From Siphonodentalium dalli (Eukaryota > Mollusca > Scaphopoda > Gadilida > Siphonodentaliidae), in NCBI GenBank assembly GCA_032622095.1, contig CP136067.1, forward strand, positions 40,715,549 to 40,779,548: a stretch of DNA of 64,000 bases, written 5' to 3'. The notes below the pieces were generated by a model. It was not told the origin of the DNA, searched no databases, and was given only the letters and a program-made list of their open reading frames with translations. Below are positions 60,235 to 64,000 of this stretch, one piece after another. Position 1 is the stretch's first letter; each line of letters starts with the position of its first letter. The translations under genes were made by a program, and so were the position numbers.

Positions 60235-60371
60235 GTAAGTTGAATTGCTTTATTTCACTCAATCATATTGTGTATGCAAAGCAGATAAGAGTGAAAAATG
60301 TATATACAGAGCTATGTACACAATGTTATTATGCATGGCCGTTGCGTTTGGCGGGCGTGGTCTGTAAGTGT

Positions 60372-60478
60372 CATCGTCGTCATCGCCATCATCATCACCA
60401 TTTTCATCGCCATCATCATCATCTTCGTCATCGTCGTCATCGCCATCGTCATCATCGTCATCGTCATCATCATGGTTT
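60372..60478. repeat. CATCGT/CATCAC microsatellite
   Basis: Imperfect trinucleotide-based repeat. His/Arg-rich and Ile/Val-rich open frames around it are repeat products. Confidence 0.85.
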
Positions 60479-60845
60479 GGGTAGTGTCAACTGTGGGATT
60501 TCAAAAGAGGTGGAATTATTTTTGCGTCTATGTACGTCGGCTTTACCTGGGCAGCAATGCAATTTGTGCAAGACGTATGTTAGCGGCCTTCATACAGTGT
60601 CTACTATGGACTTTCAAGGCATGTGGCAACGCGGTGTCTTGAAGAGAGCATGTCAACTACTTTAAGTTGCACAATCCAGAAAAAGGGTCAAACGTGTTAT
60701 ATATTTATCGAGAGTTTAGTGTATATAAATAATAAATTCACTTGTGATTAGTAGTTTATTACGGTTCGACTATTAGTTGACCATAATTACAATATGTTAT
60801 ATGCGATAAAGAGTGTTCATGATTTCCTTGTAGTATGCAATGCGA
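60479..60845. other. Unassigned
   Basis: An open frame reading CNLCKTYVSGLHTVS ends at 60665, with no clear splice sites. Confidence 0.35.
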
Positions 60846-61222
60846 AAACACAATTCTCGACCGATCAGAGGTTATTGTGTTTGGATTTCAGATGTATATA
60901 TCGGTATGCACGTGAAGTAATGAAATTTACACTAGGATCCAGTTTCTGAAAGGTGTGCCATCATGATTGAAACAATTAACCTACTACTTGTAAGTTTTCC
61001 ATAAACACAGATCGAACTTGTTCTTTTTGAGCTGTGTTTGTTTGATACATTTCAGTTTTCAGGGTTAGTAGGTATTGCTGGCACAAAAAGGTACAATAAC
61101 ACAATTAAAGCGTCTATGGTTTGTTGCTTTATTACTACATATATACCTGTATCCCATGTTGTGCAGCTTTATCTTGCTTGTTTATCAAAGTGGAATTTAT
61201 CTATATAATCACTAGACATTGC

Positions 61223-62460
61223 AGACTGAATAAGTGTAGCATCCAAAATAATACTATATAGTGTGTGTACGTCGTCAAGCATGTGTACTAATTATGTTTA
61301 AGCTAGATGTGAGCAAATGAATGGTGTGTTTACGCGGTGCATTAGTTTTACTTTTTGTGGCACGTATCTTTAATAAATTACGAACCAGGCAGTTTAACCA
61401 GTTTGAGCATAACGTGGGGATGTTTTTTTAGTCGTAATATAAATTACTAGTGGTGTAATATACATGGTTTCTTGAATGTTTCCTTGACAATAAAGTTCCA
61501 TTTGCACGGTGGTTATGGTGGGTGGTTATGATGTGATACTGATGAAATTGAAGCAAATCAATCCAGTTGTAGCATGTATATGGACAGACATGGTGGTAGT
61601 GTGATATGCAACGCACATCCCATTAGGGCTAAACTATGTATAGTTGCCTGCTGAACTGCAGATTTCCGTTGTTCCACTAAACTTGGCACTCATACCTGTA
61701 GGGGACAATCAGTTCATAGTTTTATGATTTAGATACCAATTGTACGGCCATGCTTCGAAATGAACGGTTAACAGAGAACAGAAACGTTTTAGTGAATTCA
61801 CATAGAATATAGTTTAGACTGTTACACAATTTCCTTAAAAGCGCGATATACCACGTGATAATGTGTTTTAGCTGTAGGTCAAAAATCCACAACCTATAAT
61901 TTCGAGTCATGGCCGTACAATTGGTATCTAAATAATTAAAATCTGAATTGCATATCCCCTACAAGTAAGAGTACCACGTTTAGCTGAATTAATAAAAGTG
62001 GAACAAAGCCAAACTATAGTTCATCAGGCAACTATACATAGAAGTTTAGCCCAAATGGTGTGTGCGTTGCAAATCACATTACCGCCATGTGTCTGTCCAT
62101 ATACAGGCTACAACTGGCTTAATTTGCTTCAATTTCATCAGTATCACATCATAACCACCCATCATAACCACGGTGCATATGGACCTAAATTATGTTAAGA
62201 AACCACGTATATTACCACTAGTAATTTATATTACGATCAATAGCACCTCCATTTTAAACTCAAATGGGTTAAACTTCCTGGTTCGTAACTTAAGAAAGAT
62301 ACGCGCAACAAAAAATAAAAGTATTTTACCACAAAACACACAATCCATTGGCTCGCATTTAACTAGTATGCCCGCCGACGTACACACACTAGATATAATA
62401 GTGTAATTTCAAGCAATACATTACACATACATTTGGGTGCATTATTTTGGATATATTCAG
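61223..62460. mobile_element. Palindromic foldback element (~1.2 kb)
   Basis: 61223-61790 is the reverse complement of about 61885-62460 with a ~95-bp centre. Landmarks are CTGAATA..ATCCAAAATAAT at both tips, TACGAACCAGG / CCTGGTTCGTA, ACTAGTGGTGTAATATAC / GTATATTACCACTAGT, GGTGGTTATGATGTGATACT / AGTATCACATCATAACCACC, and ATACCAATTGTACGGCCATG near the middle of both arms. It sits inside one arm of the larger inverted repeat and is absent from the other, which supports insertion as a unit. Coding capacity is nil. Target duplication was not resolved. Confidence 0.75.
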
Positions 62461-63871
62461 GGAGATGACAATCTGCTGGATGTGATGGAATATGGAATAG
62501 AATGACAATCTGCGGAACAGAATTTGAAATTGCGTGGAACGCCGATATCTCGAGGAATACAGCACGTAGAGGGCTCCTTTTGGCGTCTAACGGAAGGCCG
62601 ATATTCGCCCCAGCCACACATATTAACACCGCCACTGACGTCGACGACTGACCTGACATAAAATTGTTGAAATCAAGGCCGTGGAACAGCGTGTAACAGC
62701 TGTAGAAATGCATTTTTACAGCGATAACGCTATGCCCATATGGGGCGCAGGACGTTTCGTAAACAGGATTATACACAATATTTTATATTTTACTTCATTT
62801 TCTTCTGCCCTGGGGTGTTACTGGCTTTAAAGATTATCTCGCACGCAGGTGTGTTAATTTTCTATTGGGTGTGGTGTTCTTGTGCTTCTGTTTTTATCGG
62901 AGTCGATATATACTGAGTTTGCGTGTTCGCCGTGTTAAACAGCAACAGTGTAGCTAAAACGAACGCGCAGTGTTCCACTGCGTCATTTAAGACATAATAC
63001 TTGTTGTTTGCTAGCGTATTCATCGAGAAATCTAAATTCTAAACATTGATGTCGAACGCAGTTTTCCATGTTTCGTGACACCTTGGCATGGGTGGATTCA
63101 TTGGTCTTCATGTGTACATAAATCACCACTTCGCTCGAATTAATAGATTTATGATGTGCAATAGATGATAAACTTCATTTTAATACCAAGTTAGCGTGCC
63201 GGCATAGCGTTTTCGCTGTAAAAATACATTTCTACAGCTGTTCCACGGCCTTGATTCGACAATTGTATGTTAGGTCAGTCTTCGACCGAATAATTAAACT
63301 TCAGGTGTCTGGCCAGTGGTGAGGTTAATATGTTTGGCTGGGGCAAATATCGGCCATTCGTTAGACATCAAAAGGAACCATCTATGTGCTGTATTCCTCG
63401 AGATATCGGCCGTTCCACGAAATATCAAATTCTGTTCCGCAGATTGTCACTCTATTCCATATTCCATCCCAACCCGCAGATTGTCATACCCCTATATTCA
63501 GACAGTAATGTCTATTGATTATATAGAGATATTCCATTTTGATAAACACGCACGATAAAGCTATGCAATGTGGGATACAGGTAACTATGTAGCAGTGAAC
63601 TTTATTATCATACGGTACCTTTTAGAGCCAGCGGGACCCACTAACCCTCAAAACTGAAATGTTTCAAACTAACAAAGCTCCAAAAGAACAAGTTTGATAT
63701 CAGTTTGTGGTATAGAAAACTTACAAGTAGTGGTTTGTCTTGTGTCAATCGTGATGAAACACCATTCAGAAACCACACTACATATTTCATTTGACAGTCT
63801 ACACCTGGCACTCGCTTTTCAGGCCGCTAACTGGATCCGAGTGCAAATTTCATTACTTTTCGTGCATACCG

Positions 63872-63874
<3 letters not shown>

Positions 63875-63929
<55 letters not shown>
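63875..63929. repeat. (TA)27 microsatellite
   Basis: An uninterrupted TA run. The matching position in the left arm (near 60894) has only GTATATATCGG. Confidence 0.95.
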
Positions 63930-63931
<2 letters not shown>

Positions 63932-64000
63932 ATCTGAAATACAAACACGATAACCCCTGATCAGTCGTGAATTGTATTTTTAATTTTTTTGGATAACATA

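Larger units (their letters stand above)
60846..63980. repeat. Large inverted repeat (~700-bp arms), left arm interrupted
   Basis: The right arm 63200-63980 is continuous. Its reverse complement is found in two pieces on the left: 60846-61234 (GACCGATCAGAGGTTATTG, CTACTTGTAAGTTTTCC, CCTGTATCCCATGTTG, GTTTATCAAAGTGGAAT) and 62460-62745 (GACAATCTGCGGAACAG, GATATCTCGAGGAATACAGC, GGCCGTGGAACAGC). The gap on the left is a 1.2-kb palindromic element. The loop between arms is 62746-63199. Arm identity is roughly 75-85% with indels. No transposase was recognised, and the outer right end may lie outside the window. Confidence 0.8.

Overview
This is eukaryotic, non-model metazoan DNA. It is AT-rich and gene-poor, and is made mostly of satellites, minisatellites and transposable-element remains. 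Invertebrate style fits best, with a lophotrochozoan (probably marine mollusc) source the most plausible. The reasons are Helitron-like ends next to ~150-bp satellites, decayed LINEs, a GTCCCCCGAAAA hairpin repeat, and one-exon-per-domain Ig exons of a titin/twitchin-type muscle gene. The species assignment is inference. No bacterial operons, rRNA, canonical tRNA genes or CRISPR arrays were seen.

Layout. 1-1.5 kb: a satellite with a ~537-bp higher-order unit of five ~107-bp monomers. 2.3-6.8 kb: degenerate tandem repeats, a tRNA-SINE-like piece, and a 478-bp tandem repeat in which two copies carry a multi-hairpin foldback MITE and a third partial copy is empty. 7.1-12 kb: LINE remains, a near-perfect 63-bp-arm hairpin, a (DGDN)-type minisatellite, and a LINE abutting a Helitron-like 3' end. 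12.3-16.5 kb: hairpin and tandem repeats and an inverted repeat pair. 17.65-22.09 kb: a 4.4-kb element with ~480-bp terminal inverted repeats and TTAA flanks, with a 962-bp hAT-like element inside. 22.4-25.35 kb: TAGTCA/TGACTA palindrome cluster, ~440-bp and ~148-bp satellites, and a Helitron-like end. 25.7-26.5 kb: the best intact single-exon gene, a 240-residue Ala/Gly-rich protein ending in a CaaX-like CIVM (minus strand). 26.9-29.3 kb: a 27-bp minisatellite in three blocks that reads as a nonapeptide repeat. 29.9-34.3 kb: head-to-tail Helitron-like elements. 34.3-35.1 kb: repeats dense in TCAAGGTCA.

35.6-51.3 kb is the most gene-relevant region. It is a segmental array of ~4.1-4.6-kb units, four of which contain one 267-bp phase-1/phase-1 exon (minus strand) encoding an I-set Ig domain of the titin/twitchin/obscurin type. 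Units 2 and 3 look identical over more than 3 kb, so domain number in this gene appears to be growing (or collapsing in assembly) by exon duplication.

51.4-53.2 kb holds an acidic GAY microsatellite fused in frame to a LINE endonuclease pseudogene. 54.8-55.9 kb is a ~320-bp tandem repeat. At 60.07 kb there is a 162-bp candidate exon with strong splice sites. 60.8-64 kb is a large inverted repeat whose left arm is interrupted by a 1.2-kb palindromic foldback element. Apart from the Ig exons and the CIVM protein, almost every open frame here is a by-product of repeats.
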